A stretch of 64,000 nucleotides of DNA from an uncultured Flavobacteriaceae bacterium (GCA_947500445.1 CANMSB010000002.1:62001-126000), one strand, 5' to 3'; positions 53,940 through 64,000 are shown, numbered from the stretch's first letter. Translations and numbers: made by a program. Notes: a model not told the origin generated them from the letters alone.

Positions 53940-56447
53940 TTACATATCCACAACTATAAATTCAGATCGTCGGTTGTTAAAGTGTTCTTCCTCGGTACAG
54001 CGTATGTGGCCGTCACAGCCGTTCAACAGGCGTTCCTCTCCATATCCCGTAGCGCTCTCGATACGTTCCGGATCGATTCCCTGTGAGATAATGTAATCGC
54101 GGGTAGATTTTGCCCGCTTGTCGGAAAGGTATTTGTTGTACACCGCACTACCCCTGGAATCGGTATGCGATTCGATTCGGATAACCATTTCAGGATATTC
54201 CGTCATAACCTCTACCAGTCGGTTCAGTTCCGCCGCCGCGTCGTCCCGGATATAAGAGCGATCGAAATCGAAGAAGATCATTTCGGTCTTCAGTTTTTTG
54301 ATACCGTCTTCCAGCGCTATCATTTCTTCCAAACGCTTCAGGTTTACGTCCAAGTCGACCCGTTCGTTATCCAAAGTGGTAACTTCCCTGCTCTCTTCAA
54401 AGAAATCGCCCTTGGTCGTTTTTAAAACGTATTTGGTATTGCTGTCGAGATCTTCAAAAACAAAGCTGCCATCCTCGTCGGTCACGACCTCTTTTAATTT
54501 TATTCCGTTTTCGTCCAACAGTTCTACTAGGGCCTGTGGCATCATATCGCCGGTAACCATTTCGGTGATCACACCGGCAATGGCGTTCATGTTTTCCGGT
54601 ACTTCCTCTACCATTAGGCGCTTAAAGGAATAAATATCGTCATCGCCTTTACCGCCTTCCCTGTTGGAAGCGAAAAATCCTTGTTGGTTTTCTTCGTTTA
54701 TGATATAGGAGAAATCATCTTTGTTGCTGTTTACCGGTTGACCAACATTAACGGCTTCCATAAAGCCCTCTTCCTCATCGATACGCACTTCGTACACATC
54801 GAGGCCACCCAATCCGATATGACCGTCCGAAGAAAAGTATAGTTTGTTCTCCGTGATGAAGGGAAACATTTCCCGACGTTCCGTATTAATTTCTGGCCCA
54901 AGATTTTTGGGTTCCGAAAATTCACCGTTCTCAAGAACGTCGACTACAAAAAGGTCGGTGGCACCAATACTTCCGGGCATGTCCGACACAAAGTATAGTT
55001 GTTTTCCGTCCGGACTGAGTGCCGGATGACCGGTGGAGTAGTCGTCGCTATTGAATGCTACTTCCCGGGCCTCGGTCCACTCACCATCTACTTTGTTCGA
55101 TACATATATTTTCAGATGGTTCACACCATTTTGATCGCGCTTTAGTTTTTTCCCATAATTGTTCCGGGTAAAATACATGGTGGTATTATCCGGTGAAAAG
55201 GTTACGGAAGCCTCGTGGTATTTTGTATTGATGTTTTTTGAGAATTTTATGGCATCTTTTAAATCTTGCGATTCTTCGTTGATGCGGGCAACATAAAGGT
55301 CTAAAAAGGGTTGGTCGTTCCATTTATACCGACGGGTATTAAAGAAGGAGGAGTCCTTTGCGGAGGCGAATACCACCTGACTCGAATCCAGGAACATTGG
55401 TGAGAAATCCGAATATTCCGAATTGACCGCCATATTTTTTACTTCATAGTCCTGTGAACTGTCCAAAATACCGTCGAGCACCATTTCGTTGGCGGCGAGT
55501 TTCCCCTCGTCAACAGTAGCTGCATCCGAATCCGTTTTTTTGTTGTACAACCGCATAAGTTTTTTTGCCCTGGCATATTTGCCGGTGCCTTTTAACGAAT
55601 GGGCGTACTTGAAGGTGTTTTCGGCGGACATTTCGTCGCCGTACTGCTCGTATAAAATGGTATACCAACCATGGGCTTTTTCCATGTTGGTGTTGTAATA
55701 ATGCGCATCTGCAGCTTTTTGTATTATGTCATAGGTATAGTAGTCTTGGCCTTTTGCCAAGGCTTCTTCATAAAGTTCCGCAGCTTCCGCGTACCACATT
55801 TTATTGAAGTAGCTGTCCGCTTTTTGGATCAATTTACTTTTGTTCGGGCGATCGACGATGGTCGGTGTTTCGGTGCTATCGTTCAATTCGTCCAACATGT
55901 CATAGGTAACCTCTTCTGCGGCGATTACGGAGGTTTCTTCCGCACTTTCCACCTCGGCGTCCATGTTTTCGACTATTTCGCCCGAGCCTTCTACTTGCAT
56001 GATCCAAACCTCGTCGTCATAAGTACCGTCCAGTCCGGAAGCGCTACGCTCTATGGCTTCCCTCCAGTCTTCATGCTGTTCTAGGTACAAATAGTTGAGT
56101 TGGTTTTCAGGATTTTGTATCGTATTGGCATCAAAACCTTTTTTACGTAATTTTTTTACGGTTTTTTTGAGATTCTTCCCCTTACTAAATACCCCTGATA
56201 CAATGTAGTATCCATTGGGAACACCTTCTAGATCATTGAAGGTTCGAAAGGCGATATTGTTTTCTTTGGCAACACTGGCAAAAGTTTCAGGTTCTTTGGG
56301 TAAGAACACTGGGGCCATCTCCGTTTCCGTTGAAATTCCGCTAATGCTAATATCGTCTTGCGGTAAAACAAGATCGTTTTCCGGAGTTTCTTGTGCATGG
56401 AAACACAGCGAAAATAGCAGTACGCTGGAAGTAATTAGTTTTTTCAT
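53940..56447 (-). CDS. OmpA family protein with SPOR-like, TPR and beta-propeller regions
   Basis: An 835-residue periplasmic protein. After a signal peptide (residues 1-19) comes one SPOR-like module (about 79-155; GYYIVSGVF to WIMQV), then TPR-like helices (about 210-330), WD40-like/PD40 repeats (about 360-610; HPALSPDGKQLYFVSD), a carboxypeptidase-regulatory-like domain (about 619-705), and an OmpA domain (about 716-835) with the peptidoglycan-binding SHTDSRG and NRRSEF motifs. The ATG at 56447 is chosen for the signal peptide. It starts 11 bp after the PorP/SprF stop codon. OmpA proteins paired with PorP/SprF are known in this phylum and may tie the barrel to the cell wall. Confidence 0.92.
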   Translation of the reverse strand: MKKLITSSVLLFSLCFHAQETPENDLVLPQDDISISGISTETEMAPVFLPKEPETFASVAKENNIAFRTFNDLEGVPNGYYIVSGVFSKGKNLKKTVKKLRKKGFDANTIQNPENQLNYLYLEQHEDWREAIERSASGLDGTYDDEVWIMQVEGSGEIVENMDAEVESAEETSVIAAEEVTYDMLDELNDSTETPTIVDRPNKSKLIQKADSYFNKMWYAEAAELYEEALAKGQDYYTYDIIQKAADAHYYNTNMEKAHGWYTILYEQYGDEMSAENTFKYAHSLKGTGKYARAKKLMRLYNKKTDSDAATVDEGKLAANEMVLDGILDSSQDYEVKNMAVNSEYSDFSPMFLDSSQVVFASAKDSSFFNTRRYKWNDQPFLDLYVARINEESQDLKDAIKFSKNINTKYHEASVTFSPDNTTMYFTRNNYGKKLKRDQNGVNHLKIYVSNKVDGEWTEAREVAFNSDDYSTGHPALSPDGKQLYFVSDMPGSIGATDLFVVDVLENGEFSEPKNLGPEINTERREMFPFITENKLYFSSDGHIGLGGLDVYEVRIDEEEGFMEAVNVGQPVNSNKDDFSYIINEENQQGFFASNREGGKGDDDIYSFKRLMVEEVPENMNAIAGVITEMVTGDMMPQALVELLDENGIKLKEVVTDEDGSFVFEDLDSNTKYVLKTTKGDFFEESREVTTLDNERVDLDVNLKRLEEMIALEDGIKKLKTEMIFFDFDRSYIRDDAAAELNRLVEVMTEYPEMVIRIESHTDSRGSAVYNKYLSDKRAKSTRDYIISQGIDPERIESATGYGEERLLNGCDGHIRCTEEEHFNNRRSEFIVVDM

Positions 56448-56458
56448 GTGTAGGGTCG

Positions 56459-57379
56459 TTAGAAAAATCTTGGGGATTTTAATCTGTTTTCTCGAGTAAT
56501 CCATTGGTACCTGAGGAAAATCTCATGGGTACCCGTGTTATAATTATTGAGTTCGGTAATTGTATAATCGTAGGCATAACCCACATTAAACTTTGGGGAC
56601 AGCTGAAATCCGAACAATGCACTTACCGAATCGTCCCAACGATAGTTCACTCCTAAATTTAACGTGTTATTCAGCAAAAAATTGGCCGAGACGTCAACAG
56701 ATATCGGTGCGCCGGTCACTTGTTTAACAAAAAACGAAGGTTTGAACTTCAAACTTCGATTGACATCGAACACATAACCACCGATCAGGAAAAAGTGAAG
56801 GCGCTCTACCGCCTCCGACTCCTGAATTTCGTCATAATGGGCGTTGGTAAAGATATTCGGGGTCGACAATCCCAAGTAGGCCCTGTCGGTATAGTAAAAG
56901 ACACCTGCACCTATGGAGGGCAACAGTTTGCTATTAATGTTTTCGTTAAAACGGGTTTCGGGATCTCTAAAAAGACCCTTGTTCCAATCCAAACTGAAAA
57001 AACGGACACCTGCTTTAAGGCCGAGCGCCAAACGATGCCCTTTGTTGTTCAAAATCAATTGATGTGCATAGTTCCCATCGATATAGGTTTCTTCGGAAGG
57101 CCCGAGTTCATCCTGTACTATGGAAAGCCCCACACCGTCGAACCTGCCAATGGGAGAATCCAGTCCAAACGTAATGGTCCGTGGGGAACCTTCAATGCCC
57201 ACCCACTGATCCCTAAAAAGGCTGATGGCCGTCAAATGGCCCCGTGAACCGGTATACCCGGGATTAACGGTCATCGTATTGTACATGTAATGTGTTACCT
57301 GAGGGTCCTGTTGTGCATTCGCCCAGCAGGGGAGTAGTACAAGTAACAGCAAGAATTTAAAGATTTGGGATTCTTTCAT
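56459..57379 (-). CDS. PorP/SprF family type IX secretion system membrane protein
   Basis: Outer-membrane barrel protein of 306 residues. Residues 1-22 are a signal peptide, followed by the family opening QQDPQVTHYMYNTMTVNPGYTGSRG and alternating strands with FRDQWVGIEGSPRT. It is a different subgroup from the two PorP proteins of the first operon. It lies between the cargo gene at 57613 and the OmpA-family gene, a cargo-barrel-OmpA order that suggests a dedicated surface-delivery unit. Confidence 0.93.
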   Translation of the reverse strand: MKESQIFKFLLLLVLLPCWANAQQDPQVTHYMYNTMTVNPGYTGSRGHLTAISLFRDQWVGIEGSPRTITFGLDSPIGRFDGVGLSIVQDELGPSEETYIDGNYAHQLILNNKGHRLALGLKAGVRFFSLDWNKGLFRDPETRFNENINSKLLPSIGAGVFYYTDRAYLGLSTPNIFTNAHYDEIQESEAVERLHFFLIGGYVFDVNRSLKFKPSFFVKQVTGAPISVDVSANFLLNNTLNLGVNYRWDDSVSALFGFQLSPKFNVGYAYDYTITELNNYNTGTHEIFLRYQWITRENRLKSPRFF

Positions 57380-57612
57380 GCTTATATGGGTTGGCTTCCG
57401 CTAATTTGGAAAACTTACATTGGTGTCGGCAAACAAACGCCGATCCCGATGTACTGATTAATCATTACTTCTTTTAACGTCAAAACCTTACGGTTTATGT
57501 GATTCAGGTCCTTTTTGTTGTAAAGGGCCCTTTTTTTGTTGTGTACTACCATTTTAGCGGTACCAATCAACTTTTCATAGGGCAAGCCCAAAATAATACT
57601 GGTGGGAATAAT

Positions 57613-60600
57613 TTATCTGGAAATGTATACCCATCCAGTTTTCACAGGGGTTCCGTCCCCGAGATCTAGTACATAGTAATAGGTTCCTACCGGTAGTTTT
57701 TCGGTTACATTTATGGTAACGCGACCTTCAGAGGTACCGTCCCAACTGTTATCATAATTTCTACGTTCGTATACTTTTGTACCCCAACGGTTGAATACCT
57801 GTAACAGGTTGTTGGGATAATCCTCGATACACTCTATAAAGAACACATCGTTGCTGCCATCGTTGTTGGGGGAGAATTCGTTGAAAACCGTTAAACAGTC
57901 CTGTTCCGTACCTACGTTTCCACCATCGTTCACTAGTATGGTTACCGATGAACTATCGTTAGTAGTGTCAATATCCAACTGCTCTACAAATGCGAGACTG
58001 GCCTGGTTGGTGTAATCGTCACCCGCTACAACGGTGACCGTTAGTTCCAGTTCGGCGGTTTCGCCAACGGCCAATGCGGCAATGTCCCATTGTCCGGTAC
58101 TCTCATCGTAGGTTCCCACCGAGGTGTTTCCGAGTATGAGCTGGAACCCGTTGGGCAATATTTCGTCGATACCGATATTGGTGGCCTCGTCCGGGCCCAA
58201 ATTTTCTGCGGTAATGGTAAATACGACAGTCTGGTTTATGGCCGCTTCCAGCACATCGGCGGTCTTTACTATTCGAATATCCGTTTCTTCCGACAGTACC
58301 TGCATCTCCAATAGGGACTCGTCGTCCTCAATGGTTCTGTTAGGGTCGTAGTTGTCGACCGTGGAATCGGGATCACTTGCTTCGGATGTCGTTACTTCCG
58401 AGATGAACGTGTACTCCCCTGCCGTATTGGTAGGAGTATTGGCCGTTGCGGTAAAGGTGAACGTAACGGTGTTACCGCTTACTATTTCGGGTAACGACCA
58501 TGTTATGGTATTGCCGTTCTGTACGCCACCATTCTGTATGGAAACGACTGTAAATCCGCTAGGCACCACACTTTCCAAGGATACGTTCGGCGCATCAAAA
58601 GGGCCGATATTGTCCAAGGTGAGTGTAAAGGTTATCATATCGCCGACATCGGCGGGCTGCAGGTCCGAGGTCAGGTTCAGCTCCAGGTCCGAAATGCGGT
58701 CTTGAAGGGGTATAACAATATCCAATGGCTCGCAATGGCAGTTGGATGCCGAGGGCGTAAATGCGATTGTTATATTACCCGTTGCGTTGCAGGCGTCCGG
58801 ATTGTCAAAACTAAAGACTTCCGTAACATTCGAATTCCCCGCAATACCCTGTAGCAAGGCCCCGGAATGTATCGCGGGTCCCGATATATTCCCTAGTGCG
58901 TCCGAACAATAAACGGTGTATTCCGCTCCTGCCGGTAAGGTTATCGGGCTGGTATTTTCTATTCCAAAACGGACATCAAAGGTGCTATCGCCGTTAGCAC
59001 GTGTTCCTACTATAGCTTCGGGAGTTCCGAAAGCAGTAATGATCGATTTTTCCAAGGTTACATCGGTAGAAGAAGAGCCCACCAAGGTTTCACTACTGCT
59101 ACAGGATACCCCTCCGCAAGATAAGGCGTTACTGACCTCAAAATTGGCTATGGTAATCGGAACATCGACGGCACATACATTGGGTTCATCTTTTAGGGCC
59201 ACGTCGAATTCGTATAAAATAAAATCCCCGTTGTCCGCGCCTACCGGCATGTTTACGGTAATTTCCTCATGGTCGTCCACCACGGTGATCACCGGATTGG
59301 TGACGGAAATGAATGCAGAGGTATTCAAGGAACCCGGAATGAAACGTAGTCCGTCCGGTAGAACAATACGTGCAATATCGTCATTGGAAGTGGGCCCGTT
59401 GTCCACGATGACCGTTTGAACGGAAACGGTAAAGGGATCGCACCCTTGGAAAACCCCTCCGTTGGGAGTAGTGATGGTCGTTGCGGTACTGTAGCTCGAT
59501 TCTGCGCCGTTCAATACCAAAGGATTGGTGGACAAGCGGGTACCGTTTCCTTCTGCGGGCACCCCGCAGGTGTTGTTCCCGAAGGCAGCATAGGTAATGG
59601 CCGTATTGGAGGTAAAGTCGCAACGGAGGTTCAGGTTCAGGTTGATAATGGCGATCTGCTCGTCCAAGCTGGCGGCGTTGGAGGCCCCCTTAATGCCCTG
59701 TTCCGCGGCGATCGTGGTATGATCTAGGATGTTTACGGTAACCTGGTTCCCCGCCAGGGTAGAAGAAACGCTTTGCTCGTCCCCAGATCCCCTTGGGTAT
59801 TCCACTTGGATATCGTTGATCAATACGCCCGAAACATCCCCGGGAATATCAAAGGTGATGTAGGGATCGATCAGGTCCCCTGCATCTGCGTTTCGCATTT
59901 CCAGTCCGATATCGAAGTCGGTACAGACGTCCACGCTCGTGGTAGGTTGCTCCGTTATCAGCAACTGTAAGGTCGCACTTTGTGGTTCCAAGCGAAGCGT
60001 AAGTTGTGGGATGTAGGTAGCTGTGGCGTATGCCGCGGCATCCACTGGGTAAGCGGCACAATCCCAAGAATTGGAGACGGGAATATCAAAACTGGAACAT
60101 TCTGAAAAGGTACCAGTGAACCGTATGGTCTTACATTGGGTAGGTCCATTGCTATATTCTCCTATCTCGATCCAAGTATTCGATGCGTCCTGGGTAAATG
60201 GTATAGGTGTTTCTACACCGCCAGAGAAAAGTACCGCTTCCGAAACGGTGAAATTGGTCGCAGTGCCCAGTTGTAACCAATTGTTGGGTATTGTGGAGGT
60301 CGTGGTACCGCACACTTCCATTTCATAGGTGATGTTGGATTGGTTTCCGCTGATTACGGGGTTGGGCGAGGTAACGGAAAAGATAGGTTTCTCGTGGGAG
60401 AAGTTTTTGGTCTGCGTCCGGACCCTAGTCAAGGGATAATCGGAATACGCATATTCCTGATACGTTATCTCATAGGAGTTAGTGCCCGAATCGGGGGTGT
60501 CGATATTTCCCAGCACCGGCACCCGGAGAAAGAACATGACATTCCCTTGGATACGGCGATGTCTAAAATCAGTGTTAGGGGTTACCGTAACCTGATTTCC

Positions 60601-63411
60601 CGTTTGCGAGTAACTGAGCCTACCGTTAGGTACAGAGGGTGTGCCCGGAAAGCCGATGAACGTAATATTATCATTGGCTAGTGTTGTATTTTGCGGTAGG
60701 GTGGTCGTAGCCGACACAAAAACCACGGAAGGTCGAAACTCATTGGGAAAGTGATCGATGGAAGAGTTCGTATGCGCTCCTAGCCGGCTTTGATCGTTAA
60801 ATGGGGTACAACCACTGCCATTACTGCCTCCAGTTTGTACAAAGGCGGAAACCTTTAGGTAGCTTGCTTCGTCCCCCAAGCTTAAACAGGCCACCTTAGC
60901 GCCACCACCATCGAAATAAAAGTACTCCCCCCTGAAATTATCTAGCGTATGTACGGTACGATCGTTAAAACTGTCGGCCCATAAAAACTTAAGCCGCAGT
61001 TCCAATTGATCTCCGGGATCAAAGCTTGATGCAAACGCTGACAGATCGAAACGTATTCTATAGTTATTACTGCCCTCCGTTATAACCGTGGGCATGGTAG
61101 TAATGTCGAATGCGCTACCGTTGATCAGTAATTCCGACTTGTTCGGGGCCAAGGGATCCGTGGTGGGCAAAAATTCAAAAAGGTCCGAACCTCCGGCTGC
61201 TGGTCCCGGCGTCCTATAGGTAATATCAAAACTGAGATTGTCTACAGAAATGTTATTTACTTCACCTAAGGCGGTAATCAGCATTTCGTCCCTTGCCGCA
61301 TAAAAATTGGTAGCGTGTATTGCAGGGTCCAACACCGTTTTCGTCGTCATGGTGTCGTCCGTCCATCCGGCAGTAATCCGTTCGGCGTCGAAAGCGTTTA
61401 TGGACGGTCCGTCGCAATTACCAGGACAAATGGCGGTTGCCGATATGGTTCCACAATAGAGAACCATGGAAAGACAGGGGCCACTGTATCTTACGGTATA
61501 CTGAAAGTCCACGGGGCCTGTAGCACTGGAACCGCAGGAATATTCCAAGGGAAATAATATATTTTCCCTCAGGGTTTCCGTATCGGGCATGTCGGTAGTT
61601 AAAAACCGAACGGTATTGGGGCCTGCCATAGAAAATTCCGGTCCTGCACCCGCCGCCAAGGTAACGCCGTTCGGAACGGTCATTTCTACTTCAAGGGATG
61701 TGTCCGGGTCGGGCGTAAAGAATGAGCGAAGGTTGCAAAAAGGCGCATCTCTTCCGGAAACGCCCAAATTGGTCAGTAAATTAACATTGAACGACTGCCC
61801 GTCGAAAATATCGGACGGATTGGTAACCGTTAATGGAGAAATACGAAAACGCCCATCATTGAAATAGGCACGATCGGCACCAAATTCATCACCACATTGG
61901 TTTCGACTAATTCCTTGAGAGCGCACGGACCAATCCCTAACAACATCGGTACTTACTATCGGACAGTTGGGGGTATTGGGGTCAAAATCAAAGTCAAAAC
62001 TATAATTCACGATCGCACCGGGTGCCAAATCGTCAAAAAAGCCATCCCCATCCAAATCCTCGAACCCTCCGGGACCATCGGGGTCTACCCCGGGCATCCC
62101 ATGATCGCTATCGTTAACAACGGCATAGGAACCGAGCCCCCTGTTTGCATTTTGGGTGTGCGGAAGTCGAACAATGGGCATCGGATTTCCCGTATCCGTG
62201 AAAATGAAGTTGGACAATAACTTGTGCGGTTGAGGCCCGTCATTACCCCATAGGCCATTTTCGGTACTACTCAGCGATATGGTATTATAAGTTCCAAAAC
62301 CAGTGTTCAACACAACGTCGAACGCCGGTACGGTTCCCTCATTTACCATTTGGGCAAGATAGGTGGCCCCATTAACAAGATCTATACGGCCGAACGTGGT
62401 CAGTTCCCTGATATTGAGATCCGGGCCTTCCTGGGACACATTGACCAAGGCCGAGACCGGACTGGTTACCTGACAGATTTCCGAGGTACTACACCCCCAT
62501 TCGGATTGGTGCGTAATGGAGAGACTGCCACAACCTGCGACCACAAAGCGTTCTTCCAACGCCACCACTTCCGTTTCTTCGAAACTGGAATCCCCGTCGC
62601 CCACATTTCCTAAAAAGGGAGCTGCACTGAAATCGATACTATAATAGAAGACGTTTCCCGAAACCGAGTTCGGAGTCAATGTTGTGCCATTGAACCGCAA
62701 CTCATAGGAAGCGTTTAAATCGGGGTCGACGGTGACCGTATGGTAGAACAGCTGTGTGTTTCCGTTACCGGAATTGGTAATCTCTATTGGTTTTGTTATT
62801 GTTTGACCGTTGGTGGCCGTAGAGTTGCTATAATTTAATATGGACAATAACGGACTTAAAAAGTTATAGGAGTTGATGGTGGGGTCGGTATCCGAATCGG
62901 TCTGCGCGCCACTGGCGTTGACATAGGAAACGGTGTGTGCATCTTTAAAAAGGCCGCCGTTGTATGAAAACTGAACGGCGTCACAATCCGCGGTCTTTAG
63001 AAATCGAAATTGTACCCGGTCCGAGGTTTGCCAATTGGCGTTCCCCGGGCGCTCCAAGGTAAAAATGGGCGCGTTGGGGTCGGTGTCGTCCACGGTCAGC
63101 GTGAAATCGCCGGAACCCTCTTGATTTCGAATTTCTTCTGTTCCGGGAATATAGGAAACCCCATCGGGAAGCGTAAAAGAAATTTCAAAACTGTTGTTTT
63201 GGTCCGTTTTTGATAGAATGTTCAAGAAGGTAAAGGCATTGTTGGCGCCTCCGCAGGGCCCTAGATCGTTCGAGCTTACGCCTACCCGAAAATCGGGATT
63301 GTTGATTTGGCCCGAAACGGTATATCCGAATAGGATACAGCAACACAAGATGGTAAATTTTGATATTGCCGACGCTGTAGCGGCCCTTTTAAGAGAAGTA
63401 ATTGCCCCCAT
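57613..63411 (-). CDS. Large secreted protein with DUF11-like repeats and T9SS type B sorting domain
   Basis: A surface protein of 1,932 residues. The ATG at 63411 is preferred to a GTG 21 codons earlier because it gives a compact signal peptide (residues 1-35, ending VSGQ). Most of the length is a beta-rich region with FTLPDGVSYIPGT-like segments. Two DUF11-type repeats precede the end (for example VGDMITFTLTLDNIGPFDAP and NQTVVFTITAENLGPDEATN). The last about 95 residues from [17 protein letters not shown] to TGWVYISR are a gliding-type T9SS sorting domain. The incomplete upstream gene has nearly the same ending. The PorP/SprF gene follows at 233 bp. Confidence 0.9.
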   Translation of the reverse strand: MGAITSLKRAATASAISKFTILCCCILFGYTVSGQINNPDFRVGVSSNDLGPCGGANNAFTFLNILSKTDQNNSFEISFTLPDGVSYIPGTEEIRNQEGSGDFTLTVDDTDPNAPIFTLERPGNANWQTSDRVQFRFLKTADCDAVQFSYNGGLFKDAHTVSYVNASGAQTDSDTDPTINSYNFLSPLLSILNYSNSTATNGQTITKPIEITNSGNGNTQLFYHTVTVDPDLNASYELRFNGTTLTPNSVSGNVFYYSIDFSAAPFLGNVGDGDSSFEETEVVALEERFVVAGCGSLSITHQSEWGCSTSEICQVTSPVSALVNVSQEGPDLNIRELTTFGRIDLVNGATYLAQMVNEGTVPAFDVVLNTGFGTYNTISLSSTENGLWGNDGPQPHKLLSNFIFTDTGNPMPIVRLPHTQNANRGLGSYAVVNDSDHGMPGVDPDGPGGFEDLDGDGFFDDLAPGAIVNYSFDFDFDPNTPNCPIVSTDVVRDWSVRSQGISRNQCGDEFGADRAYFNDGRFRISPLTVTNPSDIFDGQSFNVNLLTNLGVSGRDAPFCNLRSFFTPDPDTSLEVEMTVPNGVTLAAGAGPEFSMAGPNTVRFLTTDMPDTETLRENILFPLEYSCGSSATGPVDFQYTVRYSGPCLSMVLYCGTISATAICPGNCDGPSINAFDAERITAGWTDDTMTTKTVLDPAIHATNFYAARDEMLITALGEVNNISVDNLSFDITYRTPGPAAGGSDLFEFLPTTDPLAPNKSELLINGSAFDITTMPTVITEGSNNYRIRFDLSAFASSFDPGDQLELRLKFLWADSFNDRTVHTLDNFRGEYFYFDGGGAKVACLSLGDEASYLKVSAFVQTGGSNGSGCTPFNDQSRLGAHTNSSIDHFPNEFRPSVVFVSATTTLPQNTTLANDNITFIGFPGTPSVPNGRLSYSQTGNQVTVTPNTDFRHRRIQGNVMFFLRVPVLGNIDTPDSGTNSYEITYQEYAYSDYPLTRVRTQTKNFSHEKPIFSVTSPNPVISGNQSNITYEMEVCGTTTSTIPNNWLQLGTATNFTVSEAVLFSGGVETPIPFTQDASNTWIEIGEYSNGPTQCKTIRFTGTFSECSSFDIPVSNSWDCAAYPVDAAAYATATYIPQLTLRLEPQSATLQLLITEQPTTSVDVCTDFDIGLEMRNADAGDLIDPYITFDIPGDVSGVLINDIQVEYPRGSGDEQSVSSTLAGNQVTVNILDHTTIAAEQGIKGASNAASLDEQIAIINLNLNLRCDFTSNTAITYAAFGNNTCGVPAEGNGTRLSTNPLVLNGAESSYSTATTITTPNGGVFQGCDPFTVSVQTVIVDNGPTSNDDIARIVLPDGLRFIPGSLNTSAFISVTNPVITVVDDHEEITVNMPVGADNGDFILYEFDVALKDEPNVCAVDVPITIANFEVSNALSCGGVSCSSSETLVGSSSTDVTLEKSIITAFGTPEAIVGTRANGDSTFDVRFGIENTSPITLPAGAEYTVYCSDALGNISGPAIHSGALLQGIAGNSNVTEVFSFDNPDACNATGNITIAFTPSASNCHCEPLDIVIPLQDRISDLELNLTSDLQPADVGDMITFTLTLDNIGPFDAPNVSLESVVPSGFTVVSIQNGGVQNGNTITWSLPEIVSGNTVTFTFTATANTPTNTAGEYTFISEVTTSEASDPDSTVDNYDPNRTIEDDESLLEMQVLSEETDIRIVKTADVLEAAINQTVVFTITAENLGPDEATNIGIDEILPNGFQLILGNTSVGTYDESTGQWDIAALAVGETAELELTVTVVAGDDYTNQASLAFVEQLDIDTTNDSSSVTILVNDGGNVGTEQDCLTVFNEFSPNNDGSNDVFFIECIEDYPNNLLQVFNRWGTKVYERRNYDNSWDGTSEGRVTINVTEKLPVGTYYYVLDLGDGTPVKTGWVYISR

Positions 63412-63616
63412 TTGTTTTTGGTATGTAGGTAAAATTTGGGTTTCCGGAACCGGTATGCTCGATACCAAGTTCACGACACTAAAATAAGCGCAAGGGTTTT
63501 CTGGGGGAAATCTTTGTTGTGTATCCGCTTTTTTTAATGGTAAATGCCTTATAACTTGTTATTTCCTACTTTTTTTCACTGTTGTTTGGTCGTTTTTTGT
63601 TTGGTCGTTTTTGGGG

Positions 63617-64000
63617 TTATCGGGAAATGTACAGCCAACCTGTCCGTGGGGTTGCTTCTCCGTTCCCAAGGTCGAGCAGGTAGTAATAGGTGCCTACCGG
63701 CAAACGTTCTTCGGTGGCAATGGTCGCCCTGCCCATGGAGCTTCCGTCCCACGTATTGTTATAGCCCTGCGCTTCGAAAACCAGCGTTCCCCAACGGTTA
63801 TACACCTGTAAGGTGTTGTTGGGATACTGTTCTATACACTCGATAAAGAAGAAATCATTGGCACCGTCGTTATTTGGTGAAAATTCGTTGAACACTGTCA
63901 AACACTCACTTTGGGTGACCGTAGGTGTCGCTTCTCCCCGGTCGTTTTCGGTATTCGGATCGATCTGATCTACATAAATGAGTTCGGCAATATTGGTATA
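63617..64000 (-). CDS. T9SS type B sorting domain protein, C-terminal part only
   Basis: The 3' end of a gene that extends beyond the window. The visible 127 codons finish a DUF11-like repeat ([20 protein letters not shown]) and then give a sorting domain from [17 protein letters not shown] to TGWLYISR. This is very like the end of the neighbouring 1,932-residue protein, so the two genes are tandem paralogs or share a copied C-terminal domain. The start codon is outside the window. Confidence 0.9.
   Translation of the reverse strand, partial: YTNIAELIYVDQIDPNTENDRGEATPTVTQSECLTVFNEFSPNNDGANDFFFIECIEQYPNNTLQVYNRWGTLVFEAQGYNNTWDGSSMGRATIATEERLPVGTYYYLLDLGNGEATPRTGWLYISR

Noticed and set aside
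57520-57570. AAAGGGCCCTTT palindrome followed by T-run as terminator for the T9SS cargo gene
   Set aside because: The T-run is on the plus-strand side, whereas the cargo gene is transcribed on the minus strand; the reverse side lacks a T-run after the stem.
63583-63613. Short tandem TTTGGTCGTTTTT repeat
   Set aside because: Only two imperfect copies in a T-rich gap; no evidence for function.

Overview
The window looks like a piece of chromosome from a marine member of the Flavobacteriaceae (Bacteroidota). The evidence is the type IX secretion (T9SS) cargo with gliding-type C-terminal sorting domains, PorP/SprF outer-membrane proteins, Bacteroidota-only families (DUF4175, DUF4837, DUF2807), -7 boxes of the form TANNTTTG, near absence of Shine-Dalgarno sequences, and signal peptides ending in AQ. 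Assignment to genus is not possible from what I can see.

Left part (1-12.3 kb). A two-subunit molybdenum hydroxylase (cut by the window edge) is followed by an orphan C5-cytosine DNA methyltransferase, a GH5 lipoprotein with a module inserted in its barrel, a small protein with a possible nuclease signature, and an ElaA-type acetyltransferase with rpiB. A 626-bp AT-rich gap between divergent rpiB and rnr carries a cluster of TATCAACA boxes and one perfect DnaA box, so it is a candidate replication origin. After rnr come a DUF2807 protein, a LysE-type exporter, tRNA-Cys and folB.

T9SS adhesin operon (12.3-32.6 kb, minus strand). The order is an Ig-repeat cargo protein, a PorP/SprF barrel fused to two SPOR-like modules, a giant SprB-like adhesin (about 4,900 residues), and a stand-alone PorP/SprF protein. 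This resembles the known sprC-sprD-sprB-sprF operon. The giant gene is built from about 41 SprB units in a seven-unit super-repeat, and its signal peptide lies upstream of the first ATG with no ordinary start codon.

Housekeeping core (32.8-52.5 kb). glnS, an SPFH protein, gltX and an AlkB-type monooxygenase are followed by DUF4175-ybeY-mnmG-methyltransferase, then an OmpH-like lipoprotein, a DoxX-like protein, holB, pgk, a LysM lytic transglycosylase and DUF4837. Two perfect parS-core palindromes flank mnmG, one inside the last codons of ybeY. Together with the rpiB-rnr gap they suggest the window is near the chromosomal origin.

Right part (52.5-64 kb). Two paralogous 56-residue membrane proteins and a patch of direct repeats precede a second T9SS cluster: two paralogous cargo proteins (the outer one cut by the edge), a PorP/SprF protein, and an OmpA-family protein that carries the same SPOR-like module as the PorP fusion of the first operon.
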